Under the pieces are notes generated by a model that searched no databases, was not told the DNA's origin, and saw only the letters and a list, made by a program, of their open reading frames with translations. From Bacillota bacterium (GTDB lineage: Bacteria > Bacillota > Clostridia > Lachnospirales > Lachnospiraceae), in NCBI GenBank assembly GCA_023414355.1, contig JAEZOB010000041.1:1-57640 (forward strand): 57,640 nucleotides of DNA, written 5' to 3'. Below, in pieces: positions 25,402-33,983 of the stretch (the stretch's first letter is position 1; every line of letters starts with the position of its first letter). The position numbers and the translations under genes were made by a program.

Positions 25402-25986
25402 ATGAATCTTTTCGTAAAAGCCAAAAACCGGACTACTTATTTCGATTCCACCGAAAAAACCACAGCCTACGAGCTGGGTAATACTTTATCCGAGTTAATC
25501 AAGGAACAGGTACTTCAGGGCAAAACCATCATCTTCCTTTGTATTGGTTCAGACAGAGCTACCGGTGACTGTCTTGGTCCGATTATAGGATATAAACTTT
25601 CCAAATATAAAAGCTACCATAATTATTATGTGTACGGAACTCTGGAAGAACCTGTACATGCAAAAAATCTAAGAGATACCATCCGTACCATTTACGAGAC
25701 ACATGAGGCTGCTTTCATCATCGCGATCGATGCTTCTCTGGGAAGGTCCGACCATATCGGCTTTATCACAATCGGTGAAGGGCCTCTCAAGCCAGGCGCA
25801 GGGGTGGATAAAAATCTGCCCGAGGTCGGCGATATCTTCATCACAGGTATCGTTAACTTCTCGGGCATGCTTGACAATATGTTATTACAGACAACAAGAC
25901 TGAATGTTGTTATGTCTATGGCGGATCAGATTTGCCTGGGTATCAATTATTGTATCTGCAAGCTGAAGCAGTTCAGCCTGACTTAA
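25402..25986 (+). CDS. yyaC: YyaC-type spore protease-like protein
   Basis: A 194-residue protein of the DUF1256 family, related in fold to the germination protease GPR and to hydrogenase-maturation proteases. Conserved segments are the nucleotide-like loop IIFLCIGSDRATGDCLGPIIGYKL, YVYGTLEEPVHAKNL, and FIIAIDASLGRSDHIGFITIGEGPLKPGAGV, which holds the acidic residues of the putative active site. YyaC proteins occur almost only in spore formers and are made during sporulation. It is the only plus-strand gene in this part of the window, convergent with the coiled-coil protein gene that ends three bases away. Confidence 0.88.
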   Translation: MNLFVKAKNRTTYFDSTEKTTAYELGNTLSELIKEQVLQGKTIIFLCIGSDRATGDCLGPIIGYKLSKYKSYHNYYVYGTLEEPVHAKNLRDTIRTIYETHEAAFIIAIDASLGRSDHIGFITIGEGPLKPGAGVDKNLPEVGDIFITGIVNFSGMLDNMLLQTTRLNVVMSMADQICLGINYCICKLKQFSLT

Positions 25987-25988
25987 GC

Positions 25989-27173
25989 TTATTCCGGATC
26001 TTCGTTCGTATTCTCCGCATTCTTATGATAAAGGGCAATTGCCTCAGAAATACTGGCAACCTTCCCCTCCTGAAGGATATTGATCAACGCATCCAGCCTT
26101 TTCAGGGTCATCATGTCCTTTCCAAGAAAAGGCTCATAATCGCTTGCCACCTTCAGAGTCAATGCCTTAATTCTCTCCTCAGTCTTTTTGCTGGAAGCAG
26201 CAGCCTTAGTATACTCTGCTTTCAGACCTTCCAGTTTATCCTTATAGCTGCCTTCAATCTCGGAAGCGATAATACGGCTGGTGGATTGATCAAATGTGAG
26301 TAATGCCTCCTTCTTCTGAGACACAATTTCCGCTGTCTCCTGTTCCAGTTTTGCAAGCTCGGTATCAAATTCCTGTAGTCCGTAAGTGCTTTCATCCCTG
26401 TCCTTGCGAATGTTTTTCTTTATGACGGCAATCTTTTTCTTATTCGTTCTGATATGAGCCCTGATCCCTTTTACCTTATGAATCTCTTCTGTAAATCTGA
26501 CCTTAGTACGATTACCGATCAGTACATATAATCCTCCGAAAAAGAGTACGGAGAGAACATAGCTAAGGATCAGATATGCGATCTTTTCTTCCGGAAGGAG
26601 AAAGAAATAAATTCCGCAGGGAACAAGAAGCAGTACCAGCACCAGTGTTCCCAGAAGTATCGCAAAATCCGACAGAAACGAGGGGGCATATAGTGCATAA
26701 TAAAGCTTTGTATTACAGATGCCCGGAATACGCTTTTGCTTAAATAGGGTTTTTGCTTCAAGCTTTAGTTGGATATTCTCCGAACGGATATCGGCAGTCT
26801 CCGCCATCATTCGCTGGGATACTTTGAGATCCTTGCTTCTTTCCCTCTTATCTCTAATACGCTTACTGCGAGCATGAAGCTTATCCAGCTGTTTATCGAA
26901 GGCATCTTCAATCTCCTGACGGCGTTTCCCTGTGATTCTCTCAATCTCCTCTTCTGCTTCCTTCTGTGTACTATTGATATTGTTCTCCAGGGCTTCCTCT
27001 TCCAGAAGCAGAGTTTCATTATTCGATTGATATCCATACAATTCCAGAAGACATTCCTTTACCTCATTTAAGTCATCCACTCCGCCAGCCAACAGATTAC
27101 TTCCTTCCATAAGCTCCATCCTCCTCTCTAAGCATACCTGTCTTTTTAGTATCTCAATTCCCATTTTTTTCAT
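25989..27173 (-). CDS. Coiled-coil membrane protein of unknown function
   Basis: About 394 residues. The N-terminal half is a long helical coiled coil (for example LEEEALENNINSTQKEAEEEIERITGKRRQEIEDAF). Two membrane helices follow at about 172-215, then a second coiled-coil region (KKIAVIKKNIRKDRDES ... LEGLKAEYTKAAASSKKTEERI). It could be a membrane-anchored structural or cell-division-associated protein, but I recognise no family. The ATG at 27173 has GAGAG upstream; an in-frame TTG at 27200 is also possible. It converges on yyaC with only two bases between the stops. Confidence 0.55.
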   Translation of the reverse strand: MKKMGIEILKRQVCLERRMELMEGSNLLAGGVDDLNEVKECLLELYGYQSNNETLLLEEEALENNINSTQKEAEEEIERITGKRRQEIEDAFDKQLDKLHARSKRIRDKRERSKDLKVSQRMMAETADIRSENIQLKLEAKTLFKQKRIPGICNTKLYYALYAPSFLSDFAILLGTLVLVLLLVPCGIYFFLLPEEKIAYLILSYVLSVLFFGGLYVLIGNRTKVRFTEEIHKVKGIRAHIRTNKKKIAVIKKNIRKDRDESTYGLQEFDTELAKLEQETAEIVSQKKEALLTFDQSTSRIIASEIEGSYKDKLEGLKAEYTKAAASSKKTEERIKALTLKVASDYEPFLGKDMMTLKRLDALINILQEGKVASISEAIALYHKNAENTNEDPE

Positions 27174-27265
27174 TCTACTCTCTTTTGCGGCGTCGGTCAA
27201 GAAATAGCAGCATAGTCCGGCTTCAACTGCAAGAATAGTATAGCTGTTCAGCCTTCCAGTTACGA

Positions 27266-27410
27266 ATAAGACAAGGGAGGTACTAGTCCCCCTGGTGAGG
27301 CGTTCTCACTTAGTTGCTTACGTAGCGGTACATAAGGTTCTATAATACAGAACCTAAGTACCGACGTGCGTAAATACTCACCATGGGAACTAGTACCTCC
27401 CTTGTCTTAT
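27266..27410. mobile_element. 145-bp palindromic MITE-like element
   Basis: Perfect 22-base terminal arms (27266-27287 and 27389-27410, beginning ATAAGACAAGGGAGGTACTA) are followed inward by near-complementary CCCCTGGTGAG / CTCACCATGGG. A separate central hairpin pairs 27326-27341 with 27349-27363 with one mismatch. There is no open frame. It sits alone in the 366-base gap between the coiled-coil gene and secF. Clean ends plus internal structure fit a miniature inverted-repeat element; a structured RNA cannot be excluded. Confidence 0.7.
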
Positions 27411-27489
27411 GCTTTAGTTTTATTATGGTTGAACTGTATCAAACATCTATTCTAGGCTAGTGGGATCAGCTTTGCCGGGCATAATATGC

Positions 27490-27524
27490 GTAAAAAAAGG
27501 AAGGTGCCAAAAGCACCTTCCTTA
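27490..27524 (-). terminator. Rho-independent terminator of the secDF operon
   Basis: AAGGAAGGTGC (27497-27507) pairs perfectly with GCACCTTCCTT (27513-27523) around a five-base loop. On the minus strand it is followed by seven T residues, 16 bases beyond the secF stop. Confidence 0.92.
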
Positions 27525-27539
27525 TAATAAACGATATTA

Positions 27540-28565
27540 TTATTTATAGCTGTAGCTAGGAGTAGATTTCTTCTCTTCGAAAAGAAGTGTGTCTCCCTTT
27601 TTCTTCTTCCACATAACCCACAACGGTCCGGCAATACAGATGGTAGAATAACAACCACTGATGGAACCTACTGCCATCGGAAGTGCAAAGCTCTGGATCG
27701 AGCTGATATCGTGAGCAAATGCAAGAATATATACAAGGCTGACACTGATCATAACGCATACGTTCGTAATAATGGAACGCATCATAGATTGTGATATGGA
27801 CAGATCAGTAATTACCTCTACAGGATAGCCGATATAGGTCTTCGCATTCTCTCTGATACGATCGTAGATAACGATAGTATCATTGATGGAGTAACCGAGG
27901 ATACTGAGTGCCACAGCTACGAAGGATTCACCGATCGGAATATTAAAGATAACACAGGTAAAGAATACCACAAAGCAATCATGTACCAGAGCAATCAACG
28001 CCATAACACCTGCGGAAAGACCACCCATAATCTTAAAGCGGATCCATACATAGCACAAGATCAGTACAGCGGCCAGCACGATAGAAATAATACCCTGGCT
28101 TAAGAATTTCTTTCCGAAGAAAGGTTCTACTATCGTTGTTTCTGACTGCTTCAGCTGAGAGTCAGGGAAAGCTTCCTTTAATTTAATATCCAGCTTATCT
28201 TGTTCAGTAGCATTCACACCGTAATTACCGGCAAGCGTCAATACCAGCTTATCTTCACCGGTCGCGATATCTTCGACTAGCTGAGTTGATACCGGTCTAC
28301 TAAAGATGTCACTTGCAATACTTCCTGCTTTTTCAGCATCCATCTCTCCAACATAGGTATACTTCAGCATTGCGCCGCCCTTGAACTGAATATCAAGCTG
28401 TACCCCATTGATAAAAGCCATGATGATACCGATTAACATAATAGATAAGGAGATTGCAAAATAAATCTTGCGCTTTGCAAAAAAGCCTACAATATGATTC
28501 TCCTTGTACATCTCAGGTGTAACTTTTACTTCCTTAACGTAGCTCTTATTCTTTACATCTTTCAT
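27540..28565 (-). CDS. secF: Protein translocase subunit SecF
   Basis: A 341-residue membrane protein with six helices and one large external loop. Conserved SecF signals are the first-helix/loop junction GVQLDIQFKGGAMLKYTY, the D/G-rich segment GYSINDTIVIYDRIRENAK and the membrane core LVHDCFVVFFT. With SecD it forms the RND-type complex that uses proton motive force to help secretion and insertion by SecYEG. Its start overlaps the secD stop by four bases (ATGA), so the two are translationally coupled. The last 20 residues are Lys- and Ser-rich and probably cytoplasmic. Confidence 0.97.
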   Translation of the reverse strand: MKDVKNKSYVKEVKVTPEMYKENHIVGFFAKRKIYFAISLSIMLIGIIMAFINGVQLDIQFKGGAMLKYTYVGEMDAEKAGSIASDIFSRPVSTQLVEDIATGEDKLVLTLAGNYGVNATEQDKLDIKLKEAFPDSQLKQSETTIVEPFFGKKFLSQGIISIVLAAVLILCYVWIRFKIMGGLSAGVMALIALVHDCFVVFFTCVIFNIPIGESFVAVALSILGYSINDTIVIYDRIRENAKTYIGYPVEVITDLSISQSMMRSIITNVCVMISVSLVYILAFAHDISSIQSFALPMAVGSISGCYSTICIAGPLWVMWKKKKGDTLLFEEKKSTPSYSYK

Positions 28566-29842
28566 AGTGTTACCCTCCTTGACAAACAGGTATAAAGTTT
28601 CGGTTTGCTCAGAGTCTTGTAAGAGTTCAGGGAGCTGATCATCAGACGGGATGCAGTCACACCTGCAACAAAGTTAAACACAATACCTGTAAATAAAGAA
28701 TATGCGAAGGACTTCAGTGTTCCTGAACCCAACCACATTAAGATAAATGCAACAATAAGTACGGTGATATTACCGTCAAATACTGAAGAAAAGGCATTCT
28801 TAAAGCCAGCTGCAATCGCCGATTGAACACTCTTGCCTGACTTAATTTCTTCACTGATACGCTCTGAGATAATAACGTTCGCATCCACACCCATACCAAT
28901 GGAAAGGATGATACCGGCGATACCATTGAGAGTCAGAGAAATCTGCGGTATTGATAATGCCAGGAGCTGACCTGCCACCTGGATGGAAAGTGCAATGGCA
29001 GCAACCACACCACAGGAGCGATAATAGAAAATCAAAAAGATACAGATTAAGCTAAATGCAATAATACCTGCCTGAACCATAACATTCAGAGCACCGCTTC
29101 CTAAGGACGGGCTGATGGTGGAATAATTCTTGGTAATCATGGAGAAAGGCAAAGCACCGGAATTAATGGTGTCCGCTAATTTCTTAGCATCCTCGAAGCT
29201 CTTCTGACCGGTAATCTGGCCTGAACCCTCGGAAATCTGCTCCTTAACGGTTGCGGTCTGAATTTCCTGCTTATCCATATAAATGATGATCGGCTGTCCA
29301 ACCATTTTTGCGGTTGCATCGCTGAATAATTTCGTACCCTCTTCATCAAAGGTAAGCTTTACTACATACGAATTCGAACTCTGATCTTGACCCGGAGCAG
29401 CTTTGGCTACATGCGAACCGTCTACAATGACATTTCCTTGGGCATCCTGGAAGGTCAGCTGTGCTGTCTTACCTAGCTCTGCGATCGCCTTCTGGGGATC
29501 GAATTCCTTCTCATCTGCTTTCCACGGGAAGCTTACAAGAATATATCCGTTCTGTTTATCGATCGTTACATCACGGTCCATAATGTTCTGTGAATCAAGT
29601 CTTGTCTCAATAATGGTTCTTGCTGATTCCAGCTCATCAATGGTAGGCTTACGATCCAGTCCCTCCGGCTGGAAGGCTGCCGTAACACCACCTCGGATAT
29701 CAATACCATATCGCATATCAGGGGCACCTTTAATTTTAATGGGATCATTGCCCATTGGAATGGTGAGTCCAAAAAGAGCCGTATATACCATAAGAATGGC
29801 TACTGCTAATACTAAAAAGAATACTGGCTTTCTCTTATTCAT
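28562..29842 (-). CDS. secD: Protein translocase subunit SecD
   Basis: A 426-residue partner of SecF. The N-terminal helix is followed by the external P1 domain containing RYGIDIRGGVTAAFQPEG, the SecD counterpart of the DLRGG motif. The RND membrane domain includes LNGIAGIILSIGMGVDANVIISERISEE, which holds the conserved Asp of the proton pathway. It is shorter than E. coli SecD (615) but normal for clostridia. A good AAAGGA precedes the ATG. Confidence 0.97.
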   Translation of the reverse strand: MNKRKPVFFLVLAVAILMVYTALFGLTIPMGNDPIKIKGAPDMRYGIDIRGGVTAAFQPEGLDRKPTIDELESARTIIETRLDSQNIMDRDVTIDKQNGYILVSFPWKADEKEFDPQKAIAELGKTAQLTFQDAQGNVIVDGSHVAKAAPGQDQSSNSYVVKLTFDEEGTKLFSDATAKMVGQPIIIYMDKQEIQTATVKEQISEGSGQITGQKSFEDAKKLADTINSGALPFSMITKNYSTISPSLGSGALNVMVQAGIIAFSLICIFLIFYYRSCGVVAAIALSIQVAGQLLALSIPQISLTLNGIAGIILSIGMGVDANVIISERISEEIKSGKSVQSAIAAGFKNAFSSVFDGNITVLIVAFILMWLGSGTLKSFAYSLFTGIVFNFVAGVTASRLMISSLNSYKTLSKPKLYTCLSRRVTL

Positions 29843-29870
29843 CTTTTCTGTCCTTTCATTTTATATAATT

Positions 29871-30287
29871 TTAAATAAGCGAAATGAATTCCGCCGGTGG
29901 AGCATGTCCACCCAGAGAAGTTGACAAAATTGACTTCCGCTGCCGAAGGACTTTAAAATTGGTTACTGTATAAACAAGCATTATTCCGAGAATCACAACG
30001 GGTGCCATCCAGATCTCATGTAGCCTGCCGATGAGTCTCTGCACATCCCCTGAATACTTATTCATAATCCGGTTGATACTGATAATATTCAGAACTTCAT
30101 TAATCGCTAGATCATTAACGAAATAGGCTTCCTGATATTTGGGGAAAGGGCTGCCTGCCGAACGCTCCGACGAACCTGTAGCATTAGAATAGGCCAAGGG
30201 TGACAAGGCAATCTGCAACAAAAAAAGAGTACTCAGGAATAGCTGCATCCCAGTAAAAGACCGCATACGCTTATAGCTAAAAGACAT
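29871..30287 (-). CDS. Small two-helix membrane protein, unknown
   Basis: A 138-residue protein. Its N-terminal hydrophobic segment (MQLFLSTLFLLQIALSPLAY) could be a signal peptide or membrane anchor. The external region of about 55 residues contains YFVNDLAINEVLNIISI, and a second helix lies at about 90-110 (APVVILGIMLVYTVTNF), followed by a basic tail. GGGAGG lies nine bases before the ATG at 30287; the longer frame to 30359 begins inside tandem repeats. It is 28 bases upstream of secD on the same strand. I do not recognise a family. Confidence 0.5.
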   Translation of the reverse strand: MSFSYKRMRSFTGMQLFLSTLFLLQIALSPLAYSNATGSSERSAGSPFPKYQEAYFVNDLAINEVLNIISINRIMNKYSGDVQRLIGRLHEIWMAPVVILGIMLVYTVTNFKVLRQRKSILSTSLGGHAPPAEFISLI

Positions 30288-30301
30288 TCCCGAATCCCTC
30301 C

Positions 30302-30453
30302 CCTCAAAAACTATATTATTTACATTATCTATACTGGGAGGGATTGTCCTCCCCCTCAAAAACTACTATTTACACAACCAATATCGGAAGGCATTTCCCT
30401 TCCCCTCAAATATTATATTATTATTGTCTATATCGGAAGGGATTACCTTCCCC
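30302..30453. repeat. Three tandem hairpin-bearing repeats in the leader of the small membrane protein gene
   Basis: Three imperfect direct repeats of about 50 bases (30302-30353, 30354-30404, 30405-30453). Each starts CTCAAA and ends in a short G/A-rich and C/T-rich inverted repeat, for example GGAAGGCATTTCCCTTCC. The arms change together between copies: GGGAGG/CCTCCC in the first, GGAAGG/CCTTCC in the other two. This compensatory change argues that base pairing matters. Confidence 0.75.
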
Positions 30454-30566
30454 TTAAAATCAATATGAAAGAAAATCATACTACACTAAATTATCACAAA
30501 TTAAGCGTTTTGTACATATCAAAATTTTACATGAGGAATATTTATCCAGACTAAATTAGCATTGTA

Positions 30567-30626
30567 AAAAGCCGCTGCAGGAATACAGCTATACTATAGT
30601 ATAGACAGAAACCTGCCGCGGCTTTC
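30567..30626 (-). terminator. Terminator hairpin after the flagellar operon protein gene
   Basis: AAAGCCGCTGCAGG (30568-30581) pairs with CCTGCCGCGGCTTT (30612-30625) at 13 of 14 positions. The palindrome CTATACTATAGTATAG lies in the loop. It is 24 bases beyond the stop of the gene at 30650-31030. Confidence 0.75.
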
Positions 30627-30649
30627 ATACTTTTCAGTATATTATTCAA

Positions 30650-31030
30650 TTACCTTGGTTTACATCGATTGCAATATATTCCGCTCTTGATTTTCGCACC
30701 ACACTTGGCACACTCGAACCATGCATATTCTGAGTCGTCGGAGAATTCCAATCTTTCTTCTCGAATCCATTCAAATAATTTGGCTGCCGATACACCGTTC
30801 TCTTCTACGATCTTCGATATTGCCGCTTTGGGATTAGCCAGAATATAATCCTTTACCTGCTCCAGCTTCTTCTCTTCTTCAAAAACCAAAGCCTTTAAGC
30901 CAAGCTTATTGGGCTCATTTTTCTGAAGATCGGTATCCATCCTTACAAGATTGATACAATCAGGGCATAGCTCGGGACCATAGACATATTTAAATAGTCT
31001 TCTGCAATTTTTACAAGCTCTAACCTCCAT
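30650..31030 (-). CDS. YvyF-like flagellar operon protein
   Basis: A 126-residue cytosolic protein. An N-terminal zinc-ribbon-like motif (CKNCRRLFKYVYGPELCPDC) is followed by a helix-turn-helix-like middle (LANPKAAISKIVEENGVSAAKLFEWIREERL) and a C-terminal CAKCGAKIKSGIYCNRC cluster. This order matches the YvyF family found beside flgM in flagellar operons, where it acts as an anti-activator-like regulator. No other flagellar gene lies in this window, so it is displaced from its usual neighbours. AGGAG lies nine bases before the ATG at 31030; a GTG nine bases earlier is less likely. Confidence 0.7.
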   Translation of the reverse strand: MEVRACKNCRRLFKYVYGPELCPDCINLVRMDTDLQKNEPNKLGLKALVFEEEKKLEQVKDYILANPKAAISKIVEENGVSAAKLFEWIREERLEFSDDSEYAWFECAKCGAKIKSGIYCNRCKPR

Positions 31031-31229
31031 ACAACTCACTCCTAGCGGTACATAATAAGGTTCCTTTAAGATCCCTTCCTTTATCCGATGTAGTTCCGAT
31101 CAGCCAGAAAATCCAGGTCGATCTGTCGGTATTCTTTACATGAACAAAATCAAAAGATACTTTTGATACTCTTATTATACCATGAGATGATAGGTTAGGT
31201 AAATACAATAAATCATGAATTGGTTTTAA

Positions 31230-31412
31230 TCAAATCTGTTTTCTTACAATCTTATACTCATCATTGAATTGAAAATGAGGGCAGTGAAAGGCTGTATTGC
31301 TTAAAAATCTACCCATATCGTCCTCATCTAAATTCACCTGACAAACATAACAGTCATACTCATCATCGTATACGTAATGGATACAGCTTTCACAATTCGT
31401 AGCCTGACTCAT
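31230..31412 (-). CDS. Small cysteine-rich protein, DUF6472-like
   Basis: A 60-residue protein with Cys7, Cys10, Cys21, Cys24 and Cys44 in CESCIHYVYDDEYDCYVCQ and FHCPHFQ, a likely zinc knuckle. It is strongly acidic in the middle (NLDEDDMGRF) and resembles the DUF6472 proteins of Lachnospiraceae, whose role is unknown. AGGAGGGATAATGT precedes the ATG at 31412. It starts three bases after the peptide deformylase stop and is presumably cotranscribed with it. Confidence 0.7.
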   Translation of the reverse strand: MSQATNCESCIHYVYDDEYDCYVCQVNLDEDDMGRFLSNTAFHCPHFQFNDEYKIVRKQI

Positions 31413-31415
31413 ACA

Positions 31416-31913
31416 TTATCCCTCCTGATAGGATGATTTATCCATATAGAGAGCCTTCTCATCCATTGCTCTCATGGTAGCAAGAACTCCATCCAGATGG
31501 TCAAATTCATGCTGAAGAAGTTCTGATAAGTCTCCTGAAACCTCCATCACACAGGGCTTCCAATCCATATCATAATAATCAATCCGGCATCTGACATGCC
31601 TAAACAGCTTTACGCAAAGTCCGGGAAACGACATACAGTCATCAAGTACTGTCATCATTTCTTCATCGGGAAAGCTCAAGATAGGATTAATGAATGCAAC
31701 GGGTTCACCAATATTCATGTAGATCAGTCTCTTCTTCACCCCTATCTGAGGGGCTGCGATTGCACGTCCGGCTCCGTATCTCCTGCGGTAATCGATCAAG
31801 GTATCATGCAAGTCCTCAATCACAGCCTTTAGTTCGGGAAGCTCCTCCTGTCGTACCTCTACACTTTTTTTATATAATTCCGGATTGCCCAATAATAATA
31901 TATCTCGTCTCAT
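31416..31913 (-). CDS. def: Peptide deformylase
   Basis: A metallohydrolase of about 165 residues that removes the formyl group from nascent proteins. Motif I is GAGRAIAAPQIGV, motif II is DDCMSFPGL (usual EGCLS; the metal-binding Cys is kept) and motif III is LLQHEFDHLDG with both metal-binding His and the catalytic Glu. The unusual DDCM in motif II suggests a second, accessory deformylase and not the main one. The ATG at 31913 has GGAG six bases upstream; Met codons at 31937 and 31925 are also in frame. Confidence 0.9.
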   Translation of the reverse strand: MRRDILLLGNPELYKKSVEVRQEELPELKAVIEDLHDTLIDYRRRYGAGRAIAAPQIGVKKRLIYMNIGEPVAFINPILSFPDEEMMTVLDDCMSFPGLCVKLFRHVRCRIDYYDMDWKPCVMEVSGDLSELLQHEFDHLDGVLATMRAMDEKALYMDKSSYQEG

Positions 31914-32057
31914 CCTTTTCTCCATTTCTATGTACATTCTTCACAATACAACAAATTCTTATTTACATTTTCAAAGTGTGAATATGCTTTTTCTTACCAC
32001 ATTACCCTTATCGTTCCCGTAACTTCCAGTATAATCTCACATCCTAAAAGTGGTCCC

Positions 32058-33473
32058 TTAATGCTTCGAAACTTTCTTAGTCTTTAGAATATATATTATC
32101 TTAAACAATCCCACACCGTACGCAACAGCTGCTCCTCCCACCAGAACCAGATATAAATCCGGGACAAACGCTTTTATCACAAACATCGGAGTCGCTACGA
32201 TAACCGGTACCAGCAGTAAAATAGTTGGAAGGAGAATATGGAAGAAAAGGAAGCTTAAGATAACCCCTGTCTTCTTTCCATTCTTCATCGCTTTCTTCCA
32301 TCTTCTGAAGAACAGGATAGGAAGGATACATAACACAACCAGAAGCAGATATAATCCATCCATCAACAGATGCTTTTGCAGGTATGAATAATCTTTTATG
32401 TAGACCGGTGCTTTGTCAAATAACATCTCTAAAACACTGTGTAGAATCATTCCGGTCATGTCGTCTGCCACAAGATAATCATTCATATTCATTAGGATTA
32501 CACCGGCAATTCCGCTATCAGGAAGGATAAACATGTTCGCGCTATAGTTCTCCACCAGTCCGTTATGGGAGATTACCATCTCCGGATAATCCTTCCTGAT
32601 ACCCCAGCCAAAGCCATATTCTCTATCCGAGGATATTTTAACGCTGTCTCCGAACATCGACTGAATACTCTCCGGCTGTAAGATGTTTTCTCCGCCTCTC
32701 AGATAAAATTGCAGATACCTTCCCATATCAGAAGCACTGGAAAGGAGATAGCCGGCGGGGATTGACACCCAGCCTCTGGCCTTGACATCTGGATAGGGAA
32801 GCTCCTCCGGAAGCATCAGACCGAAATAATTCCGATATCCTGTTATCAGACCATTTTTCTTGGCCTCCTCCAAGGAGGTGAAGCTATGGCTCATTCCCAA
32901 CGGCTGAAAGATATTTGTGCTCACATAATCACAATAGGAGCTCCCAGACACTGCCTCAACGATCTGTCCCAGTAAGCCATAGTTGGTATTTGCATAGACA
33001 TGGGTTCCTTGCCCGGAAGAAACCTTATAATGCTTCTGTGTATCATAGGTACGAATTCCGCTGGTATGATTGAGTAATTGTCTGACCGTAATCTTATCCC
33101 CTTCGTTGGCATTCGGGAGGTATGTAGAGATCGAGGCATCCAGCTCTATCTTCCCCTGTTCCACCAACTGAAGGATAGAAACCGCAGTGAAGGATTTGCT
33201 GTTAGAGCCTATGAAAAACGGAGCATCTAAGCTAGTACAGTTGCCATAGGTACTCGAAAATAATACTTTATCCTTATCAACAAGCACAACTGCCATTCCC
33301 GGCAGGTGTGCTGCTTTACATTCCTTCTCCAGATATTGATCTATTTTACTATATTTATCACCATTCACTGCTGCCGCATAAGCATTCGCCTGATTACCAA
33401 AGAGAAGTACTGCTGCCATAGCTAATATAACGATGGAACTAACCTTTCTCACGAAATCTCTCCTTATCCTCAT
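32058..33473 (-). CDS. Class C beta-lactamase-like serine hydrolase with C-terminal membrane helices
   Basis: A 471-residue exported serine hydrolase of the penicillin-binding-protein-like/AmpC fold. A signal segment at 10-32 is followed by the catalytic SxxK (FIGSNSKSFTA), the YxN triad member (YANTNYGLLG) and a C-terminal HxG (ISHNGLVEN). Three membrane helices follow after about residue 370. Relatives include D-aminopeptidases, esterases and FmtA-like proteins; resistance to beta-lactams should not be assumed. It resembles the 46614-48074 protein in full architecture, including the membrane tail. No operon partner is evident. Confidence 0.88.
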   Translation of the reverse strand: MRIRRDFVRKVSSIVILAMAAVLLFGNQANAYAAAVNGDKYSKIDQYLEKECKAAHLPGMAVVLVDKDKVLFSSTYGNCTSLDAPFFIGSNSKSFTAVSILQLVEQGKIELDASISTYLPNANEGDKITVRQLLNHTSGIRTYDTQKHYKVSSGQGTHVYANTNYGLLGQIVEAVSGSSYCDYVSTNIFQPLGMSHSFTSLEEAKKNGLITGYRNYFGLMLPEELPYPDVKARGWVSIPAGYLLSSASDMGRYLQFYLRGGENILQPESIQSMFGDSVKISSDREYGFGWGIRKDYPEMVISHNGLVENYSANMFILPDSGIAGVILMNMNDYLVADDMTGMILHSVLEMLFDKAPVYIKDYSYLQKHLLMDGLYLLLVVLCILPILFFRRWKKAMKNGKKTGVILSFLFFHILLPTILLLVPVIVATPMFVIKAFVPDLYLVLVGGAAVAYGVGLFKIIYILKTKKVSKH

Positions 33474-33512
33474 CGTGTTGCTTCTCCATTTTCACCTCCG
33501 GACTGTTTCCTC

Positions 33513-33902
33513 TTATGCTATAACACAATAATGATTGTCTCGCAGCGCACGAACCGCTTCTTTCGAATCCTTATCCTTCACCAGGATATAATCCGTATCA
33601 TAGGTGGATATGGCAAAGATACTGATATCATTTTCTGCAAGTACCATGCTGACGGAGAACAATATTCCTACCAAGGAGAAGTCCAACGGGCCTTCTACCT
33701 TAAGGATACGCCAGTCTCTTTCGCAGAGGACATCCTCGGGTATCTCCCGCTGGGCACATACTACGGATAATTCCTCCGAGGTCTTGGTAATCGAATAAAA
33801 GCTACTACCAAGCGCCCACTTCGGGAATTCTCCCCCAAGGGTTAACCGACATACACCATAATTTCCATCTAATAATCTCAACGTTAACTTCTTCTCTGTC
33901 AT
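33513..33902 (-). CDS. ACT-domain protein
   Basis: A 129-residue cytosolic protein of the two-ACT CASTOR/YkkB-like group. The pattern includes WRILKVEGPLDFSLVGILFSVSMVLAENDISIFAISTYDTDYILVKD, typical of an ACT beta-alpha-beta with Leu/Ile core and Gly turn. Members bind amino acids and act as small regulators. It lies between the serine hydrolase and a GNAT gene on the same strand, with GGGGGAAGAG before the ATG. Confidence 0.8.
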   Translation of the reverse strand: MTEKKLTLRLLDGNYGVCRLTLGGEFPKWALGSSFYSITKTSEELSVVCAQREIPEDVLCERDWRILKVEGPLDFSLVGILFSVSMVLAENDISIFAISTYDTDYILVKDKDSKEAVRALRDNHYCVIA

Positions 33903-33983
33903 AATTTCTCTTCCCCCTCTTCCTTATTCCATCTCATACGAACGCACCTTTCCCGAAAACCGCGACTTCTCCTGCAAGCCACC

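Noticed and set aside
32058..33473. Beta-lactam resistance gene
   Set aside because: The SxxK/YxN/HxG motifs define the wider serine-hydrolase family; the membrane tail and divergence from AmpC give no support for beta-lactamase activity.
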